From assembly GCF_025024155.1 (NCBI RefSeq), contig NW_026251726.1:372001-436000 (forward strand): a stretch of 64,000 nucleotides of DNA, in the 5' to 3' direction. A program made the translations under genes and the position numbers. The notes beneath the pieces were generated by a model. The model worked only from the letters and a program-made list of their open reading frames with translations. It did no database searches and had not been told where the DNA came from. Shown here piece after piece: positions 43,553-55,175 of this stretch; position 1 is the first letter of the stretch, and each line of letters opens with the position of its first letter. The DNA comes from Gamsiella multidivaricata (lineage: Eukaryota; Mortierellomycota; Mortierellomycetes; Mortierellales; Mortierellaceae).

Positions 43553-45411
43553 ATGCTGGAGAGACCACGGATTGCAATCCCCGGCTGTGGCACTGTCGAG
43601 GGCATCCAGGCCGAATCTCAGCCAAATGTTGCAAAGTTCCTAAACATTCCCTACGCAACTATTCCACAGCGCTGGCGTCCAGCTGCGAGAGCCTCTGCAT
43701 GGCAAGAAATCCGCGACTGCTCTGTCCTTGGGTATGGCTATCGCAATCGGTGCATCGACCCTTGATTCGCATATGGGATAATGCATATCACATCCGCTGA
43801 CAGTTCCCTCGATTCACTAGACCTGCATGCCCGCAACCTGCCAACGACAACCCGCTTGCGAATCTCACTAATGACCTTAAGACGGCTGAGGCACTTACAA
43901 GCATCCATTATTCAGAGGAGTATTGCCTTAATCTGAATATATATGCGCCTCTTGAGCATTTGACGAAGGCACAGACATTGATTCCGGTCATGGTCTGGAT
44001 ACACGGCGGAGGATTCTTGAGTGGATCGAATGCCCTGCCTATATATGAGGGCACAAATTTTGTGGCGCGATCGATTCAACTGGGAAGACCTGTTATTCTG
44101 GTGACCATCAACTATCGTCTCAATTATCTGGGCTTCCTGTCCTCTCGAGAACTGGTGCAAGATGTTCATTCGCCAGGTCAAGATCCAGGATTAAACAAGA
44201 GTGTCGGCAATTGGGGCCTACTAGATCAAAAGATGGCGCTGGAGTGGGTCCGGGATCACATTCATGTCTTTGGCGGAAACGCAGGAGATGTTACAGTATT
44301 CGGAGAATCAGCGGGGGCGACCTCGATCGCCTATCATTTATTGATCCCAGAGCACCATGGCCTTTTTCAACGGGCGATCTTGCAGTCTGGCGCAACAACG
44401 ACTATGGCTGCTGGTAGAGCAGAGATTGAGGGACAGCGATATTTCGATCATCTATGCGGATACTTCAAACTAGAACACTTGACTGGAGACGAGAAGGTTG
44501 ATCGGCTCAGGGCCATCCCTGCGACAGAGCTCGTCAAAGCAGGAGATAGGGGGAAAGTGGGCATGTTTATTCCGACGATTGATGGCGTACTCATCAAGGA
44601 AGATGCCCGGGGCACAGTCCATGATCCCGCAAGTTACGACCCAGGTCTGAAGGCTGTGATGTTAGGCGATTGTGGCGATGAAGGTCAGGCTTTTGTGCCC
44701 GTCCTTGGAGCCAGGCGTATGAAGCGGTGGGAAAAATTCCTGGCGAGGTATTGTCCTCCAACCGAAGAGGACCGCAAGGCGTTCGAAGCGATCTATGGGA
44801 TACCAACGACGGATAAGGAGTCCAGAAAGATCTCAGCAGAGGTGCTCAGCGATGCAGTGTTCGGATACCCGATCCACGCGACCAGCGTAGCGTTGATGAA
44901 GGCCCTAGGTCCAGAGGAAAACACAGGTTGCAAGGACAACAAATCGACAACAGAGCTGGAGATGGTCCGGTTTCACTTTGATCGACCTCTAAAGCTCTTG
45001 GACGACATGGGTCTACGCGTACTTGGAGCCTATCACGGATCGGAATTGCCGTATGTCTTTGGTTCGGATTCCTCTCTGTTGACCCTCTCATCTGAGGAGA
45101 AGCAGCTCTCGCAACGGATGATGGACCTGTGGATATTATTTGCGTGGGGCGAAACTAGTCGACAGTATGGCCTACGACATGGCCTACGCTCTCTGTTACC
45201 AAGAGATGCAACCGTTTCTGGTGGGCTTGGGGGTGGCGGACTGTGGCAAGAAGCCATTGTGTTTACAGCGGACTGCACATTGGAGAGAGGGTGGACAGAG
45301 CGGATGGGACAGAGAAAGGCTGAATTCTGGTCTCGGTACGAGCAGTGGATTCGAAAGAGGCGTGCTAACCAATATGCCGCCTTCATCAAGATCTCCCAAA
45401 CTAAACTGTGA
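43553..45411 (+). CDS. Type B carboxylesterase/lipase (COesterase family)
   Basis: Serine hydrolase of the cholinesterase/carboxylesterase fold. Two exons (43553-43731, 43821-45411) join to 589 aa. The N-terminus has GCGTVEGIQAESQPNVAKF with FLNIPYATIPQRWRPA, then SEEYCLNLNIYAP and the oxyanion hole VMVWIHGGGFLSGSN. VTINYRLNYLGFLSS, GNWGLLDQKMALEWVRDHI and the nucleophile GESAGATS follow. The His region is LGAYHGSELPYVFGS; the acid is probably in GDCGDEGQAF. There is no signal peptide, so an intracellular enzyme is likely, unlike the secreted lipases of this family. Substrate unknown. All catalytic features appear intact. Confidence 0.92.
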
Positions 45412-45899
45412 ATAAATGAAGGATTGTCCACTAGACTTTTCAGTCAGCTGGAAAAGCTGTGTATCCACTTCGTGCTTGGAGAATCAAAGAAATGTCTTTA
45501 CTCGCTTGTCTTTCCAACAGCTATCTCATTCTGCATCTAGAGTATCTCGAGCGGGAGTTCGAAGTCAATTGGATCGGGTTTAAAGCCGAAGAGTGGGCAG
45601 AAAGAACTAGTGATGCTGACCGTTGGGCATTCGCCACATGGCGTAGTTACTGGATTTAAAATGTGTCGAGTGGAGGGCAGCTAGTTACGGCAGCAGAAGG
45701 AGAGATACAGGGACCACTGAAGGTTTATTTCGACATATGAGGCGTCGCAGGGCGCTAAAACCTATCCACGGAGGGTTGTGGCGATTATTGACCTGTACTG
45801 ATGTGAGAAAATGAGTTGCCCTATGCGCGTTCAGCTCTGCGACACACTTTAGATAAAAGAAAGACGCGTTCAGCGTATACAGGCTATAGCAAAGAATAG
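45412..45899. other. Region between carboxylesterase and pseudogene
   Basis: Holds the esterase 3' flank and a 66-aa frame at 45459-45659 (contains WIGFKAEEWAERTSDADRWA) that looks protein-like but matches neither neighbour. It could be another eroded fragment. Nothing else is seen. Confidence 0.35.
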
Positions 45900-46680
45900 A
45901 GCAGTTTACTTAAGACCCCGCACGACAAGAAACTATGCCTTTAAATCCATTGTAGAGTCAGTCCGTGGGCCCCCTATGTTATGTCTTATACCGTGGTATC
46001 GTTTAAGGAAGCGCAGAAAGGTTTATTCAGGCAGCGATCTCTGGGACGTAACTATGTGTCCGCTAGTAAAATTTATTCTAATATCTATGCTGAACCTCGT
46101 CAGCTATGGGCGAGCCATCGTGTACTACGACAAAGCGCAAGGCACGCAGATCATGGACGAGGACAACGTAGTAGAATTTTCGAGCGGATACGTTGCGCAT
46201 GACGAGCATCTGAATGCGAGCCATCGTTGGCGTACGATCCTAACTGGGGTCTGGACACCTACAAAGGCCAGGTTGACTTAAAAGTGGCAAACAGTACCAG
46301 GTGCAGGGAACTTTTGCACATTCTGATCGTTTCTATTTGCTTTGGTAACTTATATGTCTCTCCTTAGAAGGTCCTGTCGATGGCAGATCTCTTGGCATTC
46401 GCTGATGTCTTATCATATCGCTGAGGAGCCCCTTGGTCTTTCCAGAATCCAGGACTGACTCAACGATGTTCCAGTCAAGGCATCCCAGGGTACCTATAAG
46501 TAAATCGCCATGATGGTCAAAAGTAATTTTCTGGAGAGCGTCAAGGACAAACTTCTGATGTGCAAGGTAAGCGAGCCCGCAGAGGAGTACTCAAGCCCAT
46601 TATGTGACGACATCTTAATTCGAATGGATAAAAGCGGTGAGAGAATGGCATGGTGCTGCACTTTAGAATGAAATAAATAG
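45900..46680 (+). pseudogene. Decayed, 5'-truncated copy of the beta-lactamase-like gene
   Basis: Segments in shifting frames match the C-terminal two thirds of the intact gene at 47085-48927, in the same order. VMSYTVVSFKEAQKGLFRQ matches VPYTAATFEDAQRGLFKQ. SYGRAIVYYDKAQGTQIMDE matches RYGQAIMHYGAVDGKQVLN. DVLSYHIAEEPLGLSRIQD matches YFPYYVADELLGLPKTLD. VKSNFLESVKDKLLM matches IKGDFPERIKNKPP, and EEYSSPLCDDILIRMDK matches GEYSSPLYGNVSIQLDK. There is a frameshift near 46092, in-frame stops near 46455 and 46497, and about 30 residues deleted near 46370. A relic of the last intron, ending CTTAG at 46365-46369, sits at the same place as in the intact gene. The N-terminal part with the SxxK nucleophile is missing. 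Confidence 0.85.
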
Positions 46681-47084
46681 TATCACCTAATAGACCGGGC
46701 GTGGAATCAAACGGCCAAAAATACTGGGAAGATAATCGGCCACAGCATACGACTTGACTTGCCGAGCCGTTTTAACTTGTATAGGGCTTTCTGTTGTAGT
46801 TACACAAAAAAATCGGATGCTGCCTTCCGTGTGTGCAAAATCGCGATAAAGATCTGAGTCCTAAAGTTTAGCTATACATCTGGGCGCGCTCTTGTTGCTA
46901 CATTGATTTCTCATCGTCAGTTACCCAATCGATTTAGTAACGTTGGGTGGTACAAATCCTACAGCCCACTTTTAAGGAACGCGTCTTTACTTTCTGAAAA
47001 TATTACATCTTTGCCATTTTTTTCTGTATAAAATCAGGGAAGAAAGCTCAATTCTGAACTTCAGGGACACAATACTCAATCACT
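46681..47084 (+). promoter_or_regulatory. Upstream region of beta-lactamase-like gene, TATA box at 47027-47033
   Basis: TATAAAA at 47027-47033 lies 52 bp before the ATG at 47085, giving a short leader. The rest of the stretch has no ORF or repeat and separates the gene from its decayed paralogue. Confidence 0.55.
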
Positions 47085-48927
47085 ATGAAACTTCTCTCAT
47101 CTCTCCTCCTCACACTTTTCTTCACGCTCCAAAGCCATACTGTCGTGAGTGGGGTGCGCCAACACAAGCGAGCTCCTCTCTCAGACCTCCACGAGATCCT
47201 AGAACAGGCAAGGAATCAGTCCGGCATCCCAGGAATGAGCGTAGCCATTATCTATAAAGGCGAGCTCATTTTTGCTGAAGGTTTTGGAAAGCGAAACGAG
47301 CGCGATCCCTTTACAGTGGAGGTATGCTAAATTGTGGAAGGCACATACGACCGCTATGCTTTTCTGTCAAGTGAGTGAAGGAAGTGTCGGTAACAATATT
47401 TTGCCGTTGGTGTTGTAAACAGACGCTGTCTCAACTCGGATCGATAACAAAATCGTTTACAGCTGCAGCGGTCGGCGAGTTGGTCGCTGAGGGTAAAATG
47501 GACTGGGATACGACACCATTGTGCAAGTACCTGCCCGACTTTGAGCTCCGGGATCCAGTCCTGACCTCTCAATTGACAATGGTCGACTTCCTTTCTCACC
47601 GCACCGTAAGTAGCCGTTTAGTAACAATCTGTGATGGTTTCGACCGCCCAGTGACTCAACGCAAAACTTTCTTGCTATAAAGAATCTTCCGGACGTTGAC
47701 CTAGCATGGTTCAGAAATACCGAACCAAGACGTGACCTCATCAAGCGACTCAAGTACGCTGAGGTTGACTCCAAGCTGGGCACTCTTGTCCACTACAACA
47801 ATGCAGGCTATGCCATCGCCGGAGAGGCTGCCGCGAACGTGGCTAATATCTCTTATGAGAGGCTGGTCGAGGACAGGATCATCAAGCCTCTAGGCCTTTC
47901 CAACACGGGGTTCTCGCCCATGGAGATGAAGAAACACCCCAACTACGCTGTGCCGTACACCGCTGCAACATTTGAGGACGCTCAAAGGGGCTTGTTCAAA
48001 CAGCTCCCATTAGATCCTATTTACATGTCACAAGCACCCGCAGGCGATATGTATTCCAATGTGCTGGATCTCGTCCGCTATGGTCAGGCCATTATGCATT
48101 ACGGTGCAGTGGATGGGAAACAGGTCTTGAACAAGAGCAGCGTTACAGAATTGCTGAGTGGGTATAACATCAGCTTCAGACGGAAAAGAATACCTGAATT
48201 TGCCCCCTCGTTGGTCTATGGTTTGGGCTGGGACCTGGACACGTACAAGGGTCAAGCTATCTACTCCCATGGTAAGTTTGAAAAGTATTCAAAACTTAAG
48301 AACCCTAGATACCTCTGAACCCTGCTTGCCTTCATGTATTTTTGACAAAATGTGTTTCCGTTCTTAGGTGGCCTTATCAATGGCTTCCGAGCCAATTTGA
48401 TCCTGTTTCCGGATTCCGAGTTGGTTGTCGCTCACCTTGCCAATTCATACATCGCAGATCTGATGGTTTACTTTCCTTACTACGTTGCGGACGAACTCCT
48501 TGGATTACCCAAGACTCTCGACTGGATCAACGACGCGGCCATGAGAGATGCACAATGGAGATATGACATCCTTGCGGCACAAATCAAGGGCGACTTTCCC
48601 GAGCGCATCAAGAACAAACCTCCAACACGTAGTTTGAGCGAGTTTGTTGGGGAATACTCGAGTCCATTGTATGGTAACGTCTCGATTCAACTGGATAAAG
48701 GCGGCAAGGGAAGGGAGAAGGTGCTGCGGTTTAAAATGCATTCCTTTAATAGCGAAATGGAGCACTACCACTACGACTCCTTTAGCATGGTGCTAGATGA
48801 CTACAATGCCATTTCGGCGGCCTTCTTGACGTTTACGACAGGTGGGGACGGCAAAGTGGCAGGATTCCGCGTCAATTTTGGTGAGCAATGGGGGATACAG
48901 GAGTTCATGAGAAAGCAAGCGTCTTGA
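47085..48927 (+). CDS. Secreted serine beta-lactamase-like hydrolase (class C / PBP-type)
   Basis: Four exons (47085-47321, 47423-47605, 47683-48271, 48368-48927) join to 522 aa. The signal peptide MKLLSSLLLTLFFTLQSH and a following HKR indicate secretion. The catalytic signature of this superfamily is present: S-I-T-K in LGSITKSFTAAAVGELVAEG (nucleophile Ser and Lys), then the Y-x-N element in VHYNNAGYAIAGEAA, and the HGG box at the exon 3/4 junction replacing KTG. The last ~150 residues form a C-terminal beta domain (SLSEFVGEYSSPLYGNVSI) as in fungal esterase/D-aminopeptidase-like members. Such proteins in fungi are usually peptidases or esterases rather than antibiotic-resistance enzymes; the substrate is unknown. 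A degenerate copy lies immediately upstream. Confidence 0.9.
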
Positions 48928-49848
48928 CGCGATAGCAGATCTTTCCGCCCTCTGTCACGTATACGCTGCCGTTCCGGTTGCAGAAGGGCTTCAAGAGTTA
49001 TCCAGTCTCCAAAAAAATATTAAAAATCAAGAATAAATGTGCTCTGCATCAATGCTTGCTGGAATGTTTTCAAAACTGCAACTTGAGTTGCAGCCGATAA
49101 CCTTGTTCAGCTCCGCTGCAAAGCGTGGCGATACGGCTACTGATATCGCAAGTGCGCTCGTTATAATATTTCACCCGCGTCTCACTCTCAGTCTGTGCCC
49201 CAGACCGAGACATCAGTGCCCATATATGTATTTGTGTCGATCTTTTTATGGGAAGATGCAGGCCTTGGAGTCGAGCGTTCTTTGATAGGCTTGACAGGAG
49301 GCCAGCGGAATTGAACGAGAGTGAGAAAAAGTTGACGATGGATCAAGGCGAGATGAGTAGATGAGAGGTCGATGAACCCTGTTGCTGCTCAAGAACCGAC
49401 GCTGCCCAGGTACCAACTGAATATTAAGGCTATTTAACATATATCTAGAAAAAGTGAGGCCAGACGTAATGAGAGAATCAAAACATTTATATGAGTATTA
49501 TTCGTTATGCAAAAGGGGGAAGTATTAGGTACACGTCGGCTATCTGTGGTCGGGATATTTAATGCTTCGTTGATTTTGACGAGGCAAGAATGGGCATTCA
49601 GGGCGGAACTTTAATATTGACCGGTTAGTCGCGCCCATGCTTGTCAGGCCAAAATCTTAAAAGTTACTTTACGCTCGTGTTTATTCGATCTCGGTAATGT
49701 AAATGCAAGAATTGTGATGAAGGAGATAGAGAGTAAAGCAGGCTATGCAGAGTATGTGGGGAGCGAAAGTTATGATTGTGTGGAAGTCCAACTGCGATGG
49801 TTTTTGTCGGCTTGCAACTGATGTATACGTACCAAAGAGTCAACCAAT
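48928..49848. other. Convergent intergenic region, beta-lactamase-like / bromodomain gene
   Basis: About 0.9 kb between two convergent genes, with AATAAA near 49031. Short ORFs are uninterpretable. No repeats of note. Confidence 0.4.
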
Positions 49849-52800
49849 CTACTGGCTAACCTCACCTCCCCTGTCCAGCTGATTTGTTAACGCATTGATG
49901 CCAGGAAGAATAACCGGCGACGAGTCATTGCCATTATTGGGGTTACTTGGTGCTGTGCTCGCGCTCATCGTAGACCCACCATTGTCCATGCCTGCACCGT
50001 GGCCGTGACCATCAACCAATTGACCAAGTATCATGCCGTTATTAATCCCATCTGGAGTACTATCCATTCGCTGTCTCTTTGCTACAAGATATTCTGCCGA
50101 ATGCTGAGGCTTCGATTGGGACAAAGGCAGAATCGCACCATCCATGTGAGGCGATGTGAAATACTGGTCTTGATTCTTATCGTTGCTGGCGACAGCCTCT
50201 ATTACAACTATGAGCACGCGCGTTAATAAATGTGAACGAAGACGTATACGCATACACATGACAAAAAGACCAGACTCGCACTCTTTCTCTTACCTCCTTT
50301 GAAAGGGTAGCTAGAGGAGACCGTGTCTGTCGACACAGTGGGCGTTGCGACCCGTCCGTGATCTGCATTAGTGACTCCAGAGAGACCAAGCCCGACACCC
50401 TCCATCGTGTTTGTCACAGTCGAGATTGATCCATGAGAGGACGCGTTGGAAAGTGAAGGAGCATGTCCGCTAGTGCTGTATGCAAGACTGGTCGGCTGTG
50501 CATACGGCTGCTGCTGGTAGGGTGGATTCAATGCTGCGTAGGGTTGCGATGCGATGATGGACACAGGCGACTGGGGCGTATACATGGGCTGCTGATGGTG
50601 CTGTTGTTGCTGTTGTTGGTGGTTCGGCTGCGAGTCCGCTGCTGTTTGCGACTGGGACAGACTTCGCTGATGATATCCTGTATGCTGTTGCTGCGTCAGT
50701 TGCTGCTGCTGCATCTGTTGCTGTGCCAGCTGCTGCTGCTGTGCTAGGTACTGCTGTTGAACCAATTGCTGCTGATGAACGAGGCGCTGCTGCTGAGCCA
50801 GTTGCTGCTGGTGGCTGATTTGTCCCTGTGAGCTTGATGATGGCGAAAGATGATGACGGCCCTGCTGTGGGTACTGTGGTGAAGCCGAGTAGGAGGGGTC
50901 GTACGGTTGCTGATGCGAATGCGAATGCGCATGCTCAGAAGACGAGTAAGACTGTGAATACGTTTGCACATATGGGCTTTGCAGATGCGTAGGGTGTCCC
51001 TGAGGAGAATATCCGTGGGAGTATTGTGGTTGTCCGTAGGAGTATCCCTGGTGCTGAGCGTGCTGCGGCTGTTGCTGATGTACTGGGTATGATTGCCCGT
51101 AACCGTACGCCTGATTATAGGCCATTCCCTGTGAATATCCCTGTGGTCGAGACTGTCCTCCTTGTGCAGGATGACCATATGACTGTGGCGGATATGGCAT
51201 GCCTCGCTGATCCGTTTGCTGCATGTAGTGTGTCGATTGATGCTGAGATGACTGTTGGTAGGGTGCTCCGGAGTACATGGTCTGACTTGGTAGGACCTGC
51301 CCTGACACTGCTACTCGGGTCTGTGAGGGTACGTACTGTCCCGCAGAGTTGTACATACTGTATGAGGTTTGCTGATAAGCGCTCTGATCTGCTGCCATTG
51401 CCCCAGCAGTATGTGACGCTGCAGTTGTGGGCATGGATGCCACATTGGGCTCCATGTTCGACTCTGACTTCTTGGGTCGACCTCTCTTTAATGCTGGCAC
51501 AGGACTGGCGTTAGTGAGGACACTCGCATGTTCTGCGGCAACATGCTGCTGCAACTCCATCTCATTCACAAATGTACTAAGAAGGCCAAGAATGTTTTGC
51601 TTCGGTAAGATTATTGTTTGACACAACGTGTTCACACTGGAGGAGTGCTGTTAATTATTTCAACTTACGAGCCACATTGCTGTTTTGTACTCAGGTTCGA
51701 ATAGTTGCAGCGGAATCGATATTGGCCTTGGGAGGCGACTCGCCCTTGCAGAGTAGATGGCACTGGGGCCGCCCGTATTACTTCTTCAGTAGCAATCGCC
51801 TTGGCTAAGGGTGATCCTACATTCATCTGAGCTGATTTGCGCTTGTTGGACTTTGTCGTCTTAAGTGGCTCTGGTTTTGGTTCTGGCTTTGGTTCCGGCT
51901 TTGGAGAAGCTTCCCGTGATGAAGCGTATGAAGAGAACGCATCCTGAGGTGTGCTGGCTCGCGAAACCGATTCGCTGGTATCCCTCCGCCCAGCCTTATC
52001 CATCATGGAAGCACTAGGCAGCTTTTTGATCACAAGGGACTGAGGAAACAGTTTCAATTGAATGTCCCCTGGCTTTTGACCGGCAGGCAGACAGCTTGCC
52101 CAGTTTTTGATCTTTGAAACAGACTTGTAAGAGTCGTTGTAACGCTGCTCGCAAACGTAAATACTCTGGCCTTCCTCCCAGTTGTCTGGTCGTCCGCGGA
52201 TATAATCCTTGGGCTGTAAAACAAAACACCGCTCCAAAATGTCGCTGACGAGATGCTCGTGAACTCCTGATGCTTTGACGACCTCCGAAGGATAAAAGCG
52301 ACTGGCGTATGGGTGTACGATGTGCTCCGGTCGCAAAAACCAAACCGCATCGAGCCCCTCAGCTCCCCTAAAAGTACGAAAGCACAACGATATCGTCAGT
52401 TTGCCATACGTACAATTGTGGGTGATTGTTCTGATTGGTTTGATATCATCGCCAGAGTCACTCACTTCTCATCCTTCCACAAGCTGAAGATAAGGCCAAT
52501 CGTGGGCTTTGACGGATCACTGTCGTTTTGGATATGTACAAAGTCGCCTACAAAGGACAAAGGAGCGACGAAACTATTAGCGTATTGCCAATTGAATATC
52601 ATAATATATATATATATATATTGAGGGGTCGTATGTACATACCGACTCGGTATGTCTGTCCGCATTGTACAACTTCTGATAGTTCGATCTCGTGTTTCCG
52701 CGCACGCTTTCCCTTGGTCTGCCTGCCTCGTCCATTTTTGCCGATCGATTTCCAGAAGAGTAGCTATTATAGCACAAAGAAAGCAAACGCCATCATGATT

Positions 52801-54233
52801 AACGCGGCGCTTATATAACAACAAATGTTGAGAGCTACAGAGGTGACGAGTAGTGCATGTACCTGAAGTTCCTCTGCATCAAGATAGACGTCTGAGCCCT
52901 CGGCATTGTAGTACTTGGCATTGGCAAACATCAGGTTCATGTCCTTCTCAAAGCTTTCCATTGTGGGATAAGCGCCCCTCTCGACCTTTTCTTCAATGAT
53001 GTCGATAGCAATTGGCTTGGCGATCTATTTCGAAGACGAGAGTTAATATCGATTAATATATTTAAAAAACTAAGTAGCCGCCTACAAAAAAGACAGGTGG
53101 CTCTGTGATTACCTCTTCGTAATAATCAGGATATTCTTCCTTGCTTGGCAACTCTAGAAACAACTCGGCTACCTGTCTTCCTCTAATAGGGACAAAAAGC
53201 GCAAGGATCAGCATATGCATCAGCATGTTCATGTGAGGCCTTCCATGTCCATCAAGCACCTGAAATACCTTTCATCTTTGTGGTTTTTGATAGTATCCAG
53301 GATGCGTTGACAAAAATCCATGGAGAACTTATAGCACAGTGGGCAGAATAGCAGCAGATATATTAGTTTGACTGAACGCGTGCGGACACAAACGCCATCT
53401 TATATCCAATCAATGTCATGAGTGAGTATGACCTACCTCTTCCTTCTTAAGTTGCAAGGCGCCATCGCCCTTCAACGCCTTCAATGCGACATCGATATAA
53501 CTCTATAATGAGAACGATACGATAAGTCCTTTTTGTTTAGAAACAGTTAGAATTACGGCAGGAAATGAACACTATAAGAGATATTCCTTTACCTCCAGAA
53601 TGGTCGCATCTCTATAAACCATTGAGCCATCCCGGTTGTAGATTTTGGCGTTGGAGGTCATGGTTTTGAGGTCCTTCCCAAAGTCACTGATGCTCTCGTC
53701 CACATAGTTGCCAGCCTTGAAACGCTCCTATGATTTTCGCCACAACGGATAAAATGAATCTTGTGCAACCCACTTACGCCCGACACACAATGCACAAACA
53801 CAGATGCTGACTCTCGACTGTTTTATTGCTACCATCAAAACAGCAAAGAACAATAAACAAAGCAAAGGGGAGATGTTCAAGATACCTTGATCATATCGAG
53901 TGCCATCGGAGTCTTGATAATCTCAAAGTAGTCCGGATACTCATCGCGGTCAGGTAGTTCCAGAAAGAGCTCTGATATTGAGCGACCACTAAAACACAGT
54001 TGACATGAAAAAGCAAGCCATGTATGTACCTGTGAGTGCTTGAGCTTGAGATCGTGTTTTGAACTGATTCCATGACTGAATTGGGGTCGACAGAAACAAT
54101 ACCTTTTGTCGGTGAGATTCGACAGCCTCTCGAGGATCTGTGCGATGGCCTCTTGCTTGTCATGTAATGAGAGGCCTTCTGCGATCGAGGTTGGACCCTT
54201 GGCCGCTGCGCTCTTCTTTCGTGGAGGAGGCAT
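49849..54233 (-). CDS. Rsc1/2-polybromo-like chromatin protein: two bromodomains, BAH, C2H2 finger, AT-hook, polyQ
   Basis: Probable subunit of an RSC/PBAF-type nucleosome remodeller. Many exons; the start at 54233 gives MPPPRKKSAAAKGPTS. Bromodomain 1: SISELFLELPDRDEYPDYFE, IIKTPMALDMIK, then NAKIYNRDGSMVYRDA. Bromodomain 2: QVAELFLELPSKEEYPDYYE and FANAKYYNAEGSDVYLDAEE. The BAH domain spans about 52550-52080: GDFVHIQNDSDPSKPTIGLI, GAEGLDAVWFLRPEHIVHPY, SDILERCFVLQPKDYIRGRP. A C2H2 finger follows: FRCNYSNLSTKQQCGS joins, if the acceptor is at 51577, to TFVNEMELQQHVAAEH with C-x12-H-x4-H spacing. Next come an AT-hook-like KRGRPKK (51488-51468) and a ~350-residue Gln/Tyr/Pro/Ser-rich tail, ending GGEVSQ at 49849. 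Exons between 53700 and 52600 were placed by eye. Confidence 0.87.
50600..50815 (-). repeat. Glutamine-rich trinucleotide repeats in the bromodomain protein tail
   Basis: Interrupted CAG/CAA units on the coding strand encode repeated short Gln blocks (HQQQLVQQQYLAQQQQLAQQ type, period about 8 residues) rather than a pure polyQ. It looks like expansion of an oligo-Q plus two-residue unit. Confidence 0.75.
52605..52621. repeat. (TA)n microsatellite in an intron of the bromodomain gene
   Basis: A short alternating T-A run lies between the exon encoding the BAH start and the preceding exon, so it is intronic. Confidence 0.7.
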
Positions 54234-55175
54234 TGCGGGGATATAAAAATTGAGACAGTGGTTGTCAGAAAGGTGCAGAGGCCGACGTGCTGTTGGTATC
54301 AAGTAGTCCCCGAAGAAGTCGGTAGGAATCAGAGGAGCTCTGATTAGCAACGGCGACAGGCGATTCTTCGGGGGGAGGGGAGGTTAGTGTTGCTGTTGAT
54401 CAAGGATGAACTTGAGGGATGAATGAGCGACGAGAATGAGTCGAGGTGGTGCTGTGTCCTGTCCAGCGCGGTGTGGTGTGGTGCTGTGGTGTGAACGGCG
54501 CTAGTTTGTTGGGCAACGCCAGGGAGACTGTGGAGAAGACAGGTTGAGGAGCAGGGAAGGAAGGAATGAGGAATGAGGAATGCCGAGAAGGCGGCGTTCT
54601 TTTTGTTACCGCTCAAAGTGGCACGGTGGGGAGAAGGAAGGAAAGGAAAGGAAAAAAAAAAAAAAAAAAAAAAACGTGGCGAAGAGCTCTTTCTAAATAA
54701 TGAAAGAGCAGACAGACAGACACCTGGACTGTGTGCTGTGTATGAATGGAATGGCAGAGGGGAGCCTTTCCTGGGGAAAGAATGAAAAAGGTGCCTTGGG
54801 CGTATGGCACCCACATGGGAACAAACCAGCGGTGCCTGGCTCACATAACCTTAAGGGTCAATTCAGGAAACTTGGTAGGACCATCCCCTCATACATGTAT
54901 CACATACTCTTTTTGCTTCCCCATTCCTCGCCTCCTATGCTCAAACCCGACCCTAGTGGGGCGCACTGGATCGCAGTTGTCTATGCTCTACTCTGCTCGT
55001 TCCATATACTACGATCTTGCACTCAGGGGCCAGTTCTGACATTGAACGCTATTCCTTCCAGTGTATGCACAAGACTTCGGTTCCCACAGAGACACCTTAC
55101 AAGCCCAATACCTACTATGTTGCCTGCAAGCCGTGAGGCAGAAAAATAGGCCCTTTTGTATGCACGCTTTCGTAC
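54234..55175. other. Upstream region of bromodomain gene, with 23-nt poly(A)
   Basis: Probable promoter and leader of the minus-strand bromodomain gene. It contains a purine stretch ending in a run of 23 A (54652-54674). ORFs covering it are low-complexity translations and unlikely to be genes. Confidence 0.45.

Noticed and set aside
43553..48927. Carboxylesterase plus beta-lactamase-like genes considered as a biosynthetic or resistance cluster
   Set aside because: No core synthase, transporter or regulator accompanies them; two common hydrolases next to each other are not enough.
52462..52824. Minus-strand ORF crossing the TA microsatellite as one exon
   Set aside because: It reads through an intron (includes an IYIYI stretch from the TA repeat); only its last part, GDFVHIQNDSDPSKPTIGLI onward, is real BAH exon.
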